64,000 nt of DNA from Ferrovibrio sp965278975 (lineage in GTDB: Bacteria; Pseudomonadota; Alphaproteobacteria; Ferrovibrionales; Ferrovibrionaceae). The stretch lies in contig NZ_OZ257126.1 in the NCBI RefSeq assembly GCF_965278975.1, positions 2,294,001 through 2,358,000 on the forward strand, written 5' to 3'. Below are positions 27,944 through 36,125 of this stretch, one piece after another; position 1 is the stretch's first letter, and each line of letters opens with the position of its first letter. The notes under the pieces are model-generated. The model was not told the origin of the DNA, searched no databases, and saw only the letters and a program-made list of their open reading frames with translations. The position numbers were made by a program, and so were the translations under genes.

Positions 27944-28960
27944 ATGTCTGAAAACCGCAAATGGGTGCTGGCGCGGCGCCCGGTGACAGAGCCGAGCGTT
28001 GAAGATTTCCGGCTGGAGATGGCGGCATTGCCGCAACAGCTGGCGCCCGGCGATGTGCTCTGCCGCACGCATTATCTCTCGCTCGATCCCTATATGCGCT
28101 GGCGCATGAACGATGCCAAATCCTATGCCCGTCCGGTGGGCCTGGGCGAAGTGATGGTCGGTACCACGGTGGGCGAAGTGGTTCGCTCTGAGGCACCTGG
28201 CTTCGCGGCGGGTGATCTGGTGGTGGGGGCAGGCGGCTGGCAGGATTATGCCGTGCTGCCGGCTGCCGGTTTGCGCAAGGTGGATGCAACGGCGGCGCCG
28301 CTTTCCACGGCACTGGGCGCGCTTGGCATGCCGGGCTTCACTGCCTATGCCGGCCTGATGAAGATCGGCCAACCGAAGGTCGGCGAAACCGTGGTGGTGG
28401 CTGCCGCTACCGGCCCGGTTGGCGCCATGGTCGGGCAACTGGCGCGGTTGCAGGGCTGCCGCACCGTGGCGATAGCCGGCGGCGCAGAGAAATGCGCCTA
28501 TGCTCTGAACACGCTGAAATTCGATGCTGCGCTGGATCATCGCGATCCGGCCTTGAAGCAGAAACTTGCCGCTGCCTGTCCGCAGGGTATCGATGTCTAT
28601 TTCGAGAATGTCGGCGGCAAGGTGTGGGATGCGGTGCTGCCGCTGCTGAATGACTTCGCCCGTATTCCGGTCTGCGGCCTGATCTCGCAGTATAATCTTG
28701 GCAATGCCGCCGATGGCGATACGCCAATGACCATGCTGATGCGCGATGTGCTGGTGAAGCGGCTGCTGCTGCGCGGCTTCATCGTCACGGATTTCGTTGC
28801 CTATCGCGACGAATTCATCAGCTATGCCACGCCGCTGGTGGCGGATGGCACGCTGCAGGTGCGCGAGGATATCGTTGCCGGCATGGAAAAGGCGCCTGAG
28901 GCTTTCATCGGCCTGCTGCAGGGGCGCAATTTTGGCAAGCTGATCGTCAAGTTCACCTGA
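27944..28960 (+). CDS. NADP-dependent zinc-free MDR oxidoreductase (CurA/prostaglandin reductase-like)
   Basis: This 338-aa protein is a medium-chain dehydrogenase/reductase without structural or catalytic zinc cysteines. It begins WVLARRPVTEPSVEDF, shows LDPYMRWRMND and YFENVGGKVWDAVLPLL, and has an atypical nucleotide loop AAATGPVGAMVGQLA. The family reduces alpha,beta-double bonds of enones such as curcumin or 15-oxo-prostaglandins. GGAGGG seven bases before ATG 27944 sets the start; an upstream extension of the frame overlaps pbpC. The stop codon is embedded in the 28936-28971 hairpin. Confidence 0.9.
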   Translation: MSENRKWVLARRPVTEPSVEDFRLEMAALPQQLAPGDVLCRTHYLSLDPYMRWRMNDAKSYARPVGLGEVMVGTTVGEVVRSEAPGFAAGDLVVGAGGWQDYAVLPAAGLRKVDATAAPLSTALGALGMPGFTAYAGLMKIGQPKVGETVVVAAATGPVGAMVGQLARLQGCRTVAIAGGAEKCAYALNTLKFDAALDHRDPALKQKLAAACPQGIDVYFENVGGKVWDAVLPLLNDFARIPVCGLISQYNLGNAADGDTPMTMLMRDVLVKRLLLRGFIVTDFVAYRDEFISYATPLVADGTLQVREDIVAGMEKAPEAFIGLLQGRNFGKLIVKFT

Positions 28961-28971
28961 CGATCAGCTTG
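28936..28971. terminator. Bidirectional hairpin overlapping a stop codon
   Basis: Perfect 14-bp arms (28936-28949 and 28958-28971) enclose an 8-base loop. The TGA of the upstream reductase gene (28958-28960) forms part of the second arm, and the convergent AroE-like gene ends 10 bp beyond. There is no T-run, so it may work as a two-way transcript end or stabiliser. Confidence 0.65.
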
Positions 28972-28980
28972 GAAGAAGCA

Positions 28981-29874
28981 TCAGGTATCGGGGTGCAGCA
29001 CGAAGTCCTTCACATCGTGCTGCCGCGCCCGCAGCAGGAAATCGCAGACCCGAACGATCTGCGAATCGAGCATCTCGCGGCCATAAACCGTGAGGCAGCC
29101 ACTGGCCTCCGCGATACGCAACAGCTTGGTGCGATCCGGGTCCATGATCGCATCCATCACCACCACATTGGCCGGAATCGACGTAACGTCGATTGGCGCG
29201 GCATTCTCGTCCAGCATGCCGACCGGTGTGGCATTGATCAGCAGGTCGATATCATCCAACCGTGATGGCCCGATGCTGACATTCAGCGCCGGGTAGGCCT
29301 TGGCCAGCCCATGTGCCAGGGTTTCGGCACGCGTCGGCTGCGGTTCCACGATGCGCAGGCTCGCCACCCCCTTGCGCGCCAGTTCGGCGCCGATGGCAGC
29401 ACCGGCACCGCCAGCGCCCAGCAATTGCACCCGCATGCCCGGCATGCGCACGCCGCGCCGCTCGATGGCGGCAACGCAGCCGACGCCATCGAACATTTCG
29501 CCGACCCATTGATCATCCTTGCAGCGGGCAATCACAGAAATGCTGTGGCTGATCTCGGCCATCGGGCCGATATGGCTGAGATGTGGCGCGATCCGCGTCT
29601 TGTGCGGCACCGTCACCACCAGGCCATCCAGGTTGACCAGTTTCAGCAACTGCGGAAACACGGCGTCGAAATCTTCGGGCCGGATATGGATCGGCAGCAG
29701 GATGGCATTCTCGCCGCGCCGCCGCAGTTCATGGGTCACGGTCTCGGGTGAGCGCGCCTGTTCGATGGGATGGCCCAGGATGCCATAGAGCCGGGTGCGG
29801 CCATCGACGAACTCGGCCGAGCCGGCACGCTGCGGCGCCAGGTGGAGAAGATTGTCAGGCAACGGCGAGGTCAT
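28981..29874 (-). CDS. Shikimate/quinate dehydrogenase-like protein (AroE family)
   Basis: This 297-aa protein has an N-terminal substrate domain with GHPIEQARSPETVTHEL and the catalytic Lys of VTVPHK, the FDGVG segment with the catalytic Asp, and a NAD(P) domain (LLGAGGAGAAIGAELA). The usual two-serine substrate motif (SxSP) is ARSP here: the first Ser is replaced by Ala, suggesting a substrate other than shikimate. It overlaps the upstream FAD-linked oxidase gene by 4 nt, so it probably works in catabolism rather than in chorismate synthesis. Confidence 0.85.
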   Translation of the reverse strand: MTSPLPDNLLHLAPQRAGSAEFVDGRTRLYGILGHPIEQARSPETVTHELRRRGENAILLPIHIRPEDFDAVFPQLLKLVNLDGLVVTVPHKTRIAPHLSHIGPMAEISHSISVIARCKDDQWVGEMFDGVGCVAAIERRGVRMPGMRVQLLGAGGAGAAIGAELARKGVASLRIVEPQPTRAETLAHGLAKAYPALNVSIGPSRLDDIDLLINATPVGMLDENAAPIDVTSIPANVVVMDAIMDPDRTKLLRIAEASGCLTVYGREMLDSQIVRVCDFLLRARQHDVKDFVLHPDT

Positions 29875-31283
29875 GCGTAATACTCCAGCATTTTACCAGG
29901 ATTCATGATGTTCTGCGGATCGAGCGAGCGTTTGATCAGGCGCATCAGCGCCAGGGTTTCCTCGCCATGTTCCAGCGGCAGGTATTTCTGCTTCTCCTGG
30001 CCGATGCCATGCTCGCCGGTGCAGGTGCCGTCCATGGCGATGGCGCGTTCCACCATGCGGCGCACGAACTGCATCACGGTTTCAACCTCGGCCGGATTGT
30101 CCATATCCACCATCGGCTGCACATGGAAATTGCCATCGCCGACATGGCCGACCACCGGCGCGATCAGGCCGAGCGCCTGGATGTCCTGCTTGGTCGCCTC
30201 GACGCAATCGGCCAGCCGCGAGATCGGCACGCAGACATCGGTGGGTATGGGGCGCGCGCCAGGGCGCAGGCCGACACAGGCCCAATAGGCATCGTGTCGG
30301 GCCTTCCACAGCCGCGAGCGTTCCTCGGGCTTGTCCGACCATTCGAACGGCCCGCCTTCGAACATCTCGGCGATTTCGCCGAAGCGGCGCGACTGCTCGG
30401 CAACACCATCGGGCGTGCCATGGAATTCCAGCAGCAGCAAAGGCGATTCCTGCAGGGAGAGGCCGGAATGACGGTTCACCGCGCCTACCGTCACTTCATC
30501 GAGCAATTCGATCCGCGCCACCGGCAAGGCGCTCTGGATGGTGGCGATCACCGCGTCGCAGGCGGCGCGCACGCTGGGGAAGGGGCAGATCGCTGCCGCC
30601 ACCGCCTCTGGGATTGGCGATAGCCGCAACACCAGTTCGGTGATGATGCCGAGCGTGCCTTCCGAGCCGACGAACAGCCGCGTCAGGTCATAGCCGGCCG
30701 AGCTTTTGCGCGCGCGCCGTGCCGTGCGCACGATATCGCCGTTCGGCAGCACGGCGGTAAGCGCGATCACATTGTCCTTCATGGTGCCATAGCGCACCGC
30801 ATTGGTGCCGCTGGCGCGTGTGGCTGCCATACCGCCGAGCGAGGCATCGGCGCCGGGATCAATCGGGAAGAACAGGCCTGTATCGCGCAGATACTCGTTG
30901 AGGGTGGTGCGGGTGACGCCCGGTTGCACCACGCAGTCGAGATCCTCGGCATGCACCGCAATGATGCGCTTCATGTTGCCGAGGTCGATGCAGATGCCGC
31001 CATGCGGCGCATTCACATGGCCTTCGAAGGAAGAACCGGAGCCGAAAGCGATCACCGGCACGGCATTTGCGGCGCAAAGCCGCACGATTTCCGCCACTTC
31101 CTCGGTGCTTTCGGCAAAGACCACGGCATCGGGCGGCTGGCTCGGCATCCAGGTAAGCTGGCTGGAATGTTGCCGGCGCACGGCCTCGGCCATGCTGAAG
31201 CGGCTACCAAAGCGCGACTGCAATGTTTCAGACACCCGCAACAGGGCGGCCGGGTCGATCGGGGGGCGTGTGCTCTTGGCCAT
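29871..31283 (-). CDS. FAD-linked 2-hydroxyacid oxidase/dehydrogenase (GlcD/D-lactate dehydrogenase-like)
   Basis: This 470-aa flavoprotein has a PCMH/VAO FAD-binding domain (PVIAFGSGSSFEGHVNAP, VQPGVTRTTLNEYL, GADASLGGMAATRASGTN) and an FAD-linked oxidase C-terminal domain with VVGHVGDGNFHVQPMV and GTCTGEHGIGQEKQKYL. Family members oxidise D-lactate, glycolate, D-2-hydroxyglutarate or similar acids. It is the first gene of a two-gene minus operon with the AroE-like protein and is divergent from the MaoC gene across operator-like dyad B. Confidence 0.9.
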   Translation of the reverse strand: MAKSTRPPIDPAALLRVSETLQSRFGSRFSMAEAVRRQHSSQLTWMPSQPPDAVVFAESTEEVAEIVRLCAANAVPVIAFGSGSSFEGHVNAPHGGICIDLGNMKRIIAVHAEDLDCVVQPGVTRTTLNEYLRDTGLFFPIDPGADASLGGMAATRASGTNAVRYGTMKDNVIALTAVLPNGDIVRTARRARKSSAGYDLTRLFVGSEGTLGIITELVLRLSPIPEAVAAAICPFPSVRAACDAVIATIQSALPVARIELLDEVTVGAVNRHSGLSLQESPLLLLEFHGTPDGVAEQSRRFGEIAEMFEGGPFEWSDKPEERSRLWKARHDAYWACVGLRPGARPIPTDVCVPISRLADCVEATKQDIQALGLIAPVVGHVGDGNFHVQPMVDMDNPAEVETVMQFVRRMVERAIAMDGTCTGEHGIGQEKQKYLPLEHGEETLALMRLIKRSLDPQNIMNPGKMLEYYA

Positions 31284-31320
31284 TAGTCTCCTCCAGGTCT
31301 GCTCGTCTTAGCAGATATTG

Positions 31321-31338
31321 ACCTACATGCAAGTAAGC
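31321..31338. promoter_or_regulatory. Operator-like dyad B (ACCTAC-N6-GTAAGC)
   Basis: ACCTAC-ATGCAA-GTAAGC lies in the 89-bp divergent gap between the FAD-linked oxidase and MaoC genes, next to a TTGAC (31318-31322). It shares half-sites and spacing with dyads A and C. Confidence 0.55.
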
Positions 31339-31372
31339 ATTATAAGGGCCGCCGTCTCATTGGGAGGAAGCA

Positions 31373-31828
31373 ATGCAAGAGGCGGATTTCCATGTCGCCA
31401 TTGGCGACAAGGTGCAGTTTTCCAAGACTGTCAGCGAAAGCGACGTCTATCTCTTCGCCGGCATCACCGGCGATCTGTCGGATGTGCACTGCAATGAAGA
31501 GTTCATGAAGAAGTCGGCGTTTGGCCGCCGCATCGCTCATGGCGTGCTCTCGATGGGTTTCATGTCCACCGCTTCGACACTGATGTTCACCCCGCATGTA
31601 CATAAATACGTCGGTTTCACGCCGGTTTCCCAAGGCTATGACCGCGTGCGCTTCATGAGCCCGGTATTCTTCGGCGATACCGTGACCATCACCTACACCA
31701 TCGCCAAGATCGAGGCCGAGCGTTTCCGCACCCTCTCTGACGTGACGGTGACGAATCAGAATGGCATTGTGGTTTCCAGCGCCGTGCACATCATGCGCTG
31801 GGTGCCACAGCAGGGAGTCGCCAAGTGA
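31373..31828 (+). CDS. MaoC-like (R)-specific enoyl-CoA hydratase
   Basis: This 151-aa hotdog hydratase has the active-site segment AGITGDLSDVHCNEEFMKKSAFGRRIAHG, where Asp and His form the hydratase dyad. It adds water to trans-2-enoyl-CoA to give (R)-3-hydroxyacyl-CoA. GGGAGGAAG precedes the ATG. It is the first gene of an operon with two short-chain dehydrogenases (GTGA overlap with the next gene). Confidence 0.9.
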   Translation: MQEADFHVAIGDKVQFSKTVSESDVYLFAGITGDLSDVHCNEEFMKKSAFGRRIAHGVLSMGFMSTASTLMFTPHVHKYVGFTPVSQGYDRVRFMSPVFFGDTVTITYTIAKIEAERFRTLSDVTVTNQNGIVVSSAVHIMRWVPQQGVAK

Positions 31829-32616
31829 GCGGCGAATCCACGGCACGCCGAGCGGCTTTTGTCACTGGCGGTCGCCGCGGCATCGGCCGCGCCATCGCCT
31901 ATGCGCTGGCCGAGCAGGGCTTCGATGTGGTGGTGAACGATCTTGAGCGCGATGCTTCGGCGGAAGAAACCCTGGCCGGTATCGCCGAGCGCGGCGGCGA
32001 GGCGGCTTTTGTCACTGGAAATGTTGCCGATCTGGCGCAGCATCAGCGCATGGTGGATGAAGCCTGTGGTGCTTTCGGGCCGCTGAGCTGCCTGGTCAAC
32101 AATGCCGGCGTGCAGACACAGTATCGCGGCGACATGCTGGAGATTCCGGTTGAAAGCTTCGATCGCCTGATCGATGTGAATCTGCGTGGCTCGTTCTTCC
32201 TGACGCAGCGCATCGCCAAGCGGATGATTGTGGAGCCAGCCGGCGATACCACGCGGCCCTCGCGTTCGATCATCTTCATCTCCTCTGGTAATGCAGTTAT
32301 CGCCACGGCTGCGCAGGCGGATTACTGCATTTCGAAATCCGGCATCGCCATGATGTCCACACTGTTCGCGCTGCGCCTCGCCGAACATGGCATTGCCGTG
32401 CATGAAATTCGCCCCGGTATCATCCGCACCGACATGACCGCCGATGTGTTCGAGAAATACGATGGCTGGGTGAAGGGTCGTGGTTTCCCGATGGCGCGTT
32501 GGGGCGAAGCCGAGGATATCGGCCGCACTGTCGGCGTACTGGCCGCCGGTCTTCTGCCCTACAGCACCGGCCATGCCTTCCATGTCGATGGCGGCATCCA
32601 TATTCGCCGCACATAA
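31825..32616 (+). CDS. Short-chain dehydrogenase (3-ketoacyl reductase type) 1
   Basis: This 263-aa classical SDR has cofactor loop TGGRRGIG, NNAG, active-site Ser in IIFISSGN and catalytic YCISK. The Arg pair in the TGGRRGIG loop suggests NADPH preference. It probably reduces or oxidises a 3-keto/hydroxyacyl intermediate made by the adjacent MaoC hydratase. The start is a GTG overlapping the previous stop (GTGA). Confidence 0.88.
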   Translation: MSGESTARRAAFVTGGRRGIGRAIAYALAEQGFDVVVNDLERDASAEETLAGIAERGGEAAFVTGNVADLAQHQRMVDEACGAFGPLSCLVNNAGVQTQYRGDMLEIPVESFDRLIDVNLRGSFFLTQRIAKRMIVEPAGDTTRPSRSIIFISSGNAVIATAAQADYCISKSGIAMMSTLFALRLAEHGIAVHEIRPGIIRTDMTADVFEKYDGWVKGRGFPMARWGEAEDIGRTVGVLAAGLLPYSTGHAFHVDGGIHIRRT

Positions 32617-32639
32617 GCAGCAGTTTCAGGAACAGCACA

Positions 32640-33413
32640 ATGTATGAGTATTCGGGTGATGTTGCGGTTGTAACGGGTGCTGCCAGCGGTATCGGCAAGA
32701 GCATTGCTCAGCGGTTGGCTAAGGAAGGCTGCAAAGTGGCATTGTGGGATGTCGATGCAACCAGCCTTGAGGCACTCGGCAGCGAGTTAGGCGGGCAGGG
32801 CGCTGCAGTTAGTGTCGGCAAGGTTGATGTGAGTGATTTGGCGGCAGTGCGTGATGCTGCTGCAAAACTGCGCAGTGAATTCGGCGCGGCGCCCCGCATC
32901 TTGATCAACAGTGCTGGTATAGGGCAGGCTTCTTCGATCATCGACGGTACGCCGGAAGAGTTCGATTACACCATGCAGGTCAATGTGCGCGGGACCTATA
33001 ATTGCTGCCACACCATAGTACCGATGATGATCGAAAGCGGTGGCGGCCGAATCATAAATATTGCTTCATGGTTCGGTAAATCCGGGCGGCCGATGTCGCT
33101 GGCCTATTGCGCGTCGAAATTCGCGCTGGTCGGCATGACGCAATCCATGGCCCTCGATCTCGCCAAATCTGGAATTCGCGTGAATGCCGTTTGTCCCGGC
33201 ACCATCGCCAACACCCGGATGCGCGAGCAAGCCGATGCGGAGGCGCATGCCAAGGGTCTGGTGCCCGCGGCTGAGCGCGTGCATCTCATTCCGCTTGGCC
33301 GGTTGGGCGAGCCGCAGGACGTCGCCAATGTGGTGGCGTTCCTGGTTTCTGAGCAGGCGTCCTACATGACCGGCCAATCGATCAACGTCACCGGCGGATT
33401 GTGGATGAACTGA
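32640..33413 (+). CDS. Short-chain dehydrogenase 2
   Basis: This 257-aa classical SDR has TGAASGIG, the variant NSAG in place of NNAG, INIASWF and the YCASK catalytic pair. Asp after the second strand (LWDVDATS) suggests NAD(H). Codon use in the first half is noticeably more AT-rich at third positions than in neighbouring genes, hinting at separate ancestry. It follows SDR1 by 23 bp. The ATG at 32640 begins MYEYSGDVAVVTG. Confidence 0.9.
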   Translation: MYEYSGDVAVVTGAASGIGKSIAQRLAKEGCKVALWDVDATSLEALGSELGGQGAAVSVGKVDVSDLAAVRDAAAKLRSEFGAAPRILINSAGIGQASSIIDGTPEEFDYTMQVNVRGTYNCCHTIVPMMIESGGGRIINIASWFGKSGRPMSLAYCASKFALVGMTQSMALDLAKSGIRVNAVCPGTIANTRMREQADAEAHAKGLVPAAERVHLIPLGRLGEPQDVANVVAFLVSEQASYMTGQSINVTGGLWMN

Positions 33414-33449
33414 AACCGGCCCTGATGCCGCGGCAGCGGAATTGGGGTC

Positions 33450-33496
33450 TTGACAGGCTATGGCTATTTATACTTACTTACGAGTAAGTATAAATA
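33450..33496 (+). promoter_or_regulatory. Promoter and perfect 14-bp-arm operator (dyad C) of the Liv-type transporter operon
   Basis: TTGACA (33450-33455) is followed by a palindrome with perfect 14-bp arms (33465-33478 and 33483-33496) around TACG. Its core ACTTAC-TTACGA-GTAAGT (33472-33489) matches the half-sites and spacing of dyads A and B. The palindrome would cover the -10 region, a classic repressor arrangement. The regulator is inferred to be the TetR protein at 39758-40432. Confidence 0.75.
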
Positions 33497-33544
33497 AAAA
33501 AGACGTAGCGGTCCCGGAGGGACGGCTGCAGGGAGGAAATTGAA

Positions 33545-34399
33545 GTGTTCGAGCTTGCGGAGTATCTGCTGCGTGGTGCCTTGCTGGGCATCACATACGG
33601 CCTGCTGGCCTTTCCGGTCAGCCTGCTTTTCGTCACCACCGGCTCGGTGGACGTGGCGCTTGGCGCCTATGCCGTGCTGGCGGCCGCTATCATGTATGTC
33701 ACCGGCGGCCCCAGCGGCGTGGTGCTGGCGATTGCCTCCGCCGTGCTGGCTTCCGGTGTGGTCGGTGTCATCTCGATGCGGCTTAACCGCCCCGGCGCGG
33801 TGGAGCATGTGATCGCGGTGCTGGGCACCTTCGGCCTCGCCACCTTCCTGGAATCCTTCATCCTCACCATATTCGGCACCAGCCCGATGATCCGGCAGCC
33901 GTTCGATACCTTCTGGAATATCGGCGGCATCCGCATCAGCCCGCAGATGGGCATCAACATCACCGTCTGCGTCGGCATCCTGGCCTGCCTTTTCGTGGTG
34001 TTGCAGAAAACGCCGTTTGGCCGCGCCATGCGCGCCAGCGCCGTCAATCCGGTCGGCGCCGCGCTGAACGGCATTCCGGTGCAGCAGATCTGGTTCTCCA
34101 CCTACCTGCTGGGCGGCCTGCTGGCCGGCACCGCCGGTGTGCTGATCCTCTATACCACCGGCGCTGACTACAGCACGGCGTTCAACTTCACCATCTGGGG
34201 CTTCGGCTCGGCGATCATCTTCGGCATGCGCAGCCCGCTGCGCGGCTTCGCCGGCGGCCTGATCATCGGCGTGGTGCAGGCGGTCAGTGCCGGCTATCTG
34301 CCCGGCGCCTGGGCCAATGCCACCCCGCTGGTCTTCATCTTCGTCATCCTGTCGCTCGGCCGGATGAACCAGATTGCCGCCACGGGAGGGCGCGTGTGA
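33545..34399 (+). CDS. Branched-chain amino acid-type ABC transporter permease (LivH-like)
   Basis: This 284-aa inner-membrane permease has about eight hydrophobic helices. The start FELAEYLLRGALLGITYGLLA and the IRISP...GRAMRASAVNPVGAALNGI loop are typical of LivH, where the cytoplasmic coupling helix lies. The GTG start at 33545 is supported by GGGAGGAA. It is the first gene of a six-gene operon (two permeases, two ATPases, binding protein, acyl-CoA ligase). Liv-type importers with CoA ligases commonly import aromatic or alicyclic acids rather than amino acids. Confidence 0.92.
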   Translation: MFELAEYLLRGALLGITYGLLAFPVSLLFVTTGSVDVALGAYAVLAAAIMYVTGGPSGVVLAIASAVLASGVVGVISMRLNRPGAVEHVIAVLGTFGLATFLESFILTIFGTSPMIRQPFDTFWNIGGIRISPQMGINITVCVGILACLFVVLQKTPFGRAMRASAVNPVGAALNGIPVQQIWFSTYLLGGLLAGTAGVLILYTTGADYSTAFNFTIWGFGSAIIFGMRSPLRGFAGGLIIGVVQAVSAGYLPGAWANATPLVFIFVILSLGRMNQIAATGGRV

Positions 34400-35367
34400 T
34401 GCAAGGCACCCTGCTGCAACGCTGCAAGCCGGCGCTGATCATTCTGGCGATCATCGCGGCGCTGACGCCGCTGATCATCGGCAGCCCGTTCTGGCTCGAT
34501 AATTCCGTGATGGTGGCAATCTTCTCGCTGCTCTCGCTGTCGGTTGGCATGGCCTATGGCCAGGCTGGCATCCTCTCCATGGCACCGGCCGCTTTCGGCT
34601 CCATCGGTGCCTTCGCCACCAGCATCGTCACCACCCGCTATGGCATGTCGCCGCTGGTCGGGCTGGTGCTGGCATTGACCATGCCCATGATCCTGGCCTA
34701 TCCGATGGCGCGCGCTATTACCCGGCTGTCGCCGCTGCCGCTTTCCATTGCCACATTGCTGCTTTGCCTGGTGCTGGAACTGGCGATCCGCGAGGGCGGC
34801 AGCTTTACGGGTGGCTATATCGGCCTTTCCGGCATCCCGGCGCTGTGGTTCGCGCCCACCATCCAGTCGATGCATGTGCTGAGCTGGCTGGTGGTGGCAC
34901 TGGTGCTGGTGCTTTATGCCAACCTGACCAGTTCGGCCATCGGCCGCGCCGTGCGCACCGCGCAGCATGATCCGCTGCGTGCCACCGCCGATGGTGTCAA
35001 CGTGCCGGCCCTGCTGGCGCTCTACTTCGCGCTTTCGGCCTCGGTGGCTGGCCTCGCCGGCTGGCTCTATGCCCATCACCTCACCTATATGGGCCCGGAT
35101 TCGCTGACCATGCATGTCTCGATCAAGATCCTGCTGATGGCGGTGATCGGTGGTGCTTCCACCTTCCTCGGCCCGATTCTCGGTGCGGCGTTCCTCACGC
35201 TGATCACACTGTATCTGCCGGCGGCGGAAACCCAGGGCATGATCTTCGGTGCGGTACTGATCCTGGTGCTGCTGGTGGCGCCGAACGGCGTGCTGGGCAC
35301 CAACTGGAAGAAGCTGTTTGCCAGCCGCGCCCGTGCCGGCAAATCCGTGCGTGGAGTTGCCGCATGA
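34399..35367 (+). CDS. Branched-chain amino acid-type ABC transporter permease (LivM-like)
   Basis: This 322-aa permease has many hydrophobic helices and the LivM-type segments SVGMAYGQAGILSMAPAAFGSIGAF and GRAVRTAQHDPLRATADGVNV (coupling region). ATG 34399 overlaps the LivH-like stop (TGATG), with GGGAGGG eight bases upstream; a GTG at 34396 is the alternative. It forms the translocation channel with the preceding gene product. Confidence 0.92.
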   Translation: MQGTLLQRCKPALIILAIIAALTPLIIGSPFWLDNSVMVAIFSLLSLSVGMAYGQAGILSMAPAAFGSIGAFATSIVTTRYGMSPLVGLVLALTMPMILAYPMARAITRLSPLPLSIATLLLCLVLELAIREGGSFTGGYIGLSGIPALWFAPTIQSMHVLSWLVVALVLVLYANLTSSAIGRAVRTAQHDPLRATADGVNVPALLALYFALSASVAGLAGWLYAHHLTYMGPDSLTMHVSIKILLMAVIGGASTFLGPILGAAFLTLITLYLPAAETQGMIFGAVLILVLLVAPNGVLGTNWKKLFASRARAGKSVRGVAA

Positions 35368-36125
35368 CCATTCAAGCTAAGAACGTGACGGTGCAGTTCG
35401 GCGGCGTCACAGCCCTCAAGGATGTTTCCACCACGGTGCAGCGCGGCAAGATTCTGGCCGTGATCGGCCCGAACGGCTCCGGCAAGAGCACGCTGTTCAA
35501 TGCCATTACCGGCATGGTGACGCCGACCAACGGCACCATTGTGGTGGATGATGAAGTAGTGGACGGCCTGCCGCCCTTCGCCCGTATTGGCCGCGGCCTC
35601 GCCCGCACCTTCCAGACGCCGCGCTTCGATCCGAAGGTGACGGTGGAAGAGGCGGTGATGTGCGGCTTCTACCCGGTGAAGCAGACCGGATTCATCTCCG
35701 CCATGCTGCGGTTGCCCTCTGCTTCGCGCGAGGAAGCGGGCTTCCGCGCCCGCTGCGACGAAATCCTCAGCGATCTCAAGCTGTCGGATTTCCGCGATCT
35801 GCAGATGAGCGAATTGCCAATGGGCCGCGTGCGTCTGGTGGAAGTGGCGCGTGCCATGGCCAATGCGCCGAAATACATCCTGCTGGATGAGCCGGCTGCC
35901 GGCCTGGCTCGCGATGAACAGCGCATGCTCAGCCTTGAGGTTCGCCGCCTGGCGGAGCGGGGCGTCGGCGTGCTGCTGGTGGAGCATAACTTCAACCTGA
36001 TCCGCGAACTGGCCGAGGATGTGCTGGTGCTCAAGGAGGGCGGCATGTTGATCCAGGGTGCGCCTGATGTGATCGCCCGCGACAAGGCCTTCATTGATAT
36101 CTATCTGGGGAGCACCGGCCGATGA
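35364..36125 (+). CDS. ABC transporter ATP-binding protein (LivG-like)
   Basis: This 253-aa ATPase has Walker A GPNGSGKST, the LivG-type GLARTFQTPRFDPKVTVEEAV, Walker B YILLDEPAAGL and the H-loop VEHNFNLI. The ABC signature is unusual, LPMGRVRLVEVARAM, where LivG proteins normally have an LSYGQQRR-like sequence. ATG overlaps the upstream stop by 4 nt. Confidence 0.92.
   Translation: MTIQAKNVTVQFGGVTALKDVSTTVQRGKILAVIGPNGSGKSTLFNAITGMVTPTNGTIVVDDEVVDGLPPFARIGRGLARTFQTPRFDPKVTVEEAVMCGFYPVKQTGFISAMLRLPSASREEAGFRARCDEILSDLKLSDFRDLQMSELPMGRVRLVEVARAMANAPKYILLDEPAAGLARDEQRMLSLEVRRLAERGVGVLLVEHNFNLIRELAEDVLVLKEGGMLIQGAPDVIARDKAFIDIYLGSTGR

Noticed and set aside
28981..29874. Housekeeping shikimate dehydrogenase aroE
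   Set aside because: The substrate motif lacks the first Ser and the gene is coupled to a catabolic flavoprotein, so the housekeeping symbol was not assigned.
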